A stretch of 64,000 bases of DNA, taken from the NCBI GenBank assembly GCA_934218695.1, contig CAKQDA010000011.1:1-64000 (forward strand), in the 5' to 3' direction. The DNA is from an uncultured Succinivibrio sp. Its GTDB lineage: Bacteria; Pseudomonadota; Gammaproteobacteria; Enterobacterales; Succinivibrionaceae. The position numbers and the translations under genes were made by a program. The notes beneath the pieces are model-generated. The model was not told the origin of the DNA. It searched no databases and saw nothing but the letters and a program-made list of their open reading frames with translations. This document shows, piece by piece, positions 63,168 to 64,000 of this stretch (positions are counted from its first letter, which is position 1; each line of letters begins with the position of its first letter).

Positions 63168-63509
63168 TTATGGATAGGTAACTGAATAGGGCCAGTTCAT
63201 GATCCCACCCATATCAAGAACATAGTAATAACCAAGGGCAATAAGCTTTTTAGCTGCATCCTTAGTTCTGCGTCCTGTCCTGCAGTAGATGATGATAGGT
63301 TTTGACTTATCAGGAGCAATCTTCAGGGCAGTTTCTCTGCTGATATCATTTACAGAAAGGTTTACAGCAGGTGATATGAATCCGCTGTCATATTCCTCTT
63401 TCTCTCTGACATCAATTAAAAGGCACTGTCCGGAGTCAATCAGAGCTCTTGCTGTAGGATAATTTATCTGTGTAATGCCCGGATTTATGGTAATCGATTG
63501 TTCTGCCAT
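63168..63509 (-). CDS. Single-domain rhodanese-like sulfurtransferase
   Basis: A 113-residue protein with one rhodanese domain. LLIDVREKEEYDSGFISPAVN leads (split here at 21 residues: LLIDVREKEEYDSG, FISPAVN), and the active-site loop is IIIYCRTGRRT with Cys persulfide carrier near residue 80. No signal peptide is visible, so it is cytoplasmic, unlike PspE. I start at MAEQSITINPG, preceded by AGGAAATAC. It lies 17 nt after hldE and is probably co-transcribed. The sulfur acceptor is unknown. Confidence 0.88.
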   Translation of the reverse strand: MAEQSITINPGITQINYPTARALIDSGQCLLIDVREKEEYDSGFISPAVNLSVNDISRETALKIAPDKSKPIIIYCRTGRRTKDAAKKLIALGYYYVLDMGGIMNWPYSVTYP

Positions 63510-63526
63510 TGTATTTCCTGTCAAAA

Positions 63527-64000
63527 TCAACTTTGAGCTCTGATCTTTTTAACAATCGAGGTAGTAGAGCAGCCGTCAACAAACGGAATGATGATAACCT
63601 TGCCGCCGTTTGCCAGAACTTCCCTATGACCTGCAATCTCCTCAACTTTGTAGTCACCGCCTTTAACCAGAATGTCCGGCAGTACTCTTGAGATAAGTTT
63701 CTGAGGAGTATCCTCATCAAAAGATACAACGTAGTCGACGCTTCCAAGCGCAGAGAGAACAGTCATTCTGTCCTCAAGAGTGTTAATTGGTCTTTCAGGA
63801 CCTTTAAGTCTTGTTACTGATGCATCAGAGTTTACAGCGACGATAAGTTTGTTGCCAAGGGCACGAGCCTGCTTTAAGTAGGTGACATGACCAGGGTGAA
63901 TAATGTCAAAGCAGCCGTTGGTCATGACGACAGTCTGACCTTCGCTCTGTAATCTGCGAACCAGTTTGCAAAGTTCATCTTCAGAGACAATTCCATTGTC
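63527..64000 (-). CDS. hldE: HldE, C-terminal adenylyltransferase part (cut by the window edge)
   Basis: 158 codons are visible and the frame is open to base 64000, so the 5' part lies beyond the window. The visible part begins in the inter-domain linker ([18 protein letters not shown]) and contains the nucleotidyltransferase core [57 protein letters not shown] and [12 protein letters not shown]. This domain makes ADP-heptose from heptose-1-phosphate for the LPS inner core. The linker resembles bifunctional HldE, so a kinase domain is expected to the right. It is followed by a rhodanese gene. Confidence 0.92.
   Translation of the reverse strand, partial: DNGIVSEDELCKLVRRLQSEGQTVVMTNGCFDIIHPGHVTYLKQARALGNKLIVAVNSDASVTRLKGPERPINTLEDRMTVLSALGSVDYVVSFDEDTPQKLISRVLPDILVKGGDYKVEEIAGHREVLANGGKVIIIPFVDGCSTTSIVKKIRAQS

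Overview
The window reads as a chromosomal stretch of a flagellated, low-to-middle GC gammaproteobacterium. Two gene orders are typical of that class: aroK-aroB-damX-rpe-gph and nudF-cpdA-yqiA-parE. The flagellar genes flrBC, flgT/flgOP/flgN, flgM-flgA and cheV-cheR/flgBC follow the Vibrio/Aeromonas polar-flagellum style. With the many AAA-ATPase-like/PDDEXK genes and the overall composition, I infer Aeromonadales, probably Succinivibrionaceae. No 16S gene is present to confirm this.

Layout. 1-76: 3' end (domains V and VI) of a group II intron whose body lies off the left edge. 93-3192 (-): fliS, a FliT-like small gene and a flagellin-modifying maf glycosyltransferase. 3814-3954: a 46-residue basic peptide gene. 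4231-9098: purL and a ThiF/MoeB-family gene. 9177-12571: flrB-flrC behind a sigma-54 promoter, then an IclR regulator. 12680-13147: an internally deleted AAA-ATPase-like pseudogene and tRNA-Arg(CCT). 13200-16523: flgT, divergent from a sigma-54-driven flgO-flgP-flgN operon. 16844-19450: an SSB-like protein, a MoxR/CobS-type AAA+ ATPase and a DMT exporter, all inside the flagellar cluster. 19548-25278: flgM and flgA (-), then cheV, a cheR with a very long Ser/Ala/Thr-rich N-terminus, and flgB-flgC behind a third sigma-54 promoter.

25412-30226: a transposase remnant, a chemoreceptor, fxsA and an RtcR-like regulator whose N-terminus resembles a CARF domain. 30780-35306: two unknown membrane proteins, a beta-barrel protein, a lipoprotein, a 52-residue basic peptide and a second DMT exporter. 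35478-37607: groES-groEL behind a near-consensus sigma-32 promoter. 37936-41994: an MFS transporter, a small AT-rich gene, and an AAA-ATPase-like/PDDEXK gene preceded by its own deletion derivative. 42102-51105: PBP1A (-), aroK-aroB-damX-rpe-gph (+) and dihydroorotase (-). 51166-56182: nudF, cpdA, yqiA and a two-component system. 56603-56912: an orphan CRISPR-like array of five 36-nt repeats. 57347-64000: parE-flhB, glgP, a rhodanese and the C-terminal part of hldE, which is cut by the right edge.

How the genes work together. FlrB/FlrC is the two-component switch for sigma-54 flagellar genes. Promoter matches before flrB, flgO and flgB suggest one regulon in the window. FlgM, behind a sigma-28-type promoter, restrains the late class. 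FlgT/FlgO/FlgP build the outer-membrane H-ring and collar, FlgA and FlgN are assembly chaperones, and Maf glycosylates flagellin. CheV, CheR and the chemoreceptor are chemotaxis parts. The most unusual items are the orphan CRISPR-like array with a palindrome in every spacer, the CARF/RtcR-like regulator lacking a GAFTGA loop, the SSB/AAA+ pair, the repeated deletion derivatives of the AAA-ATPase-like family, and the extended CheR.
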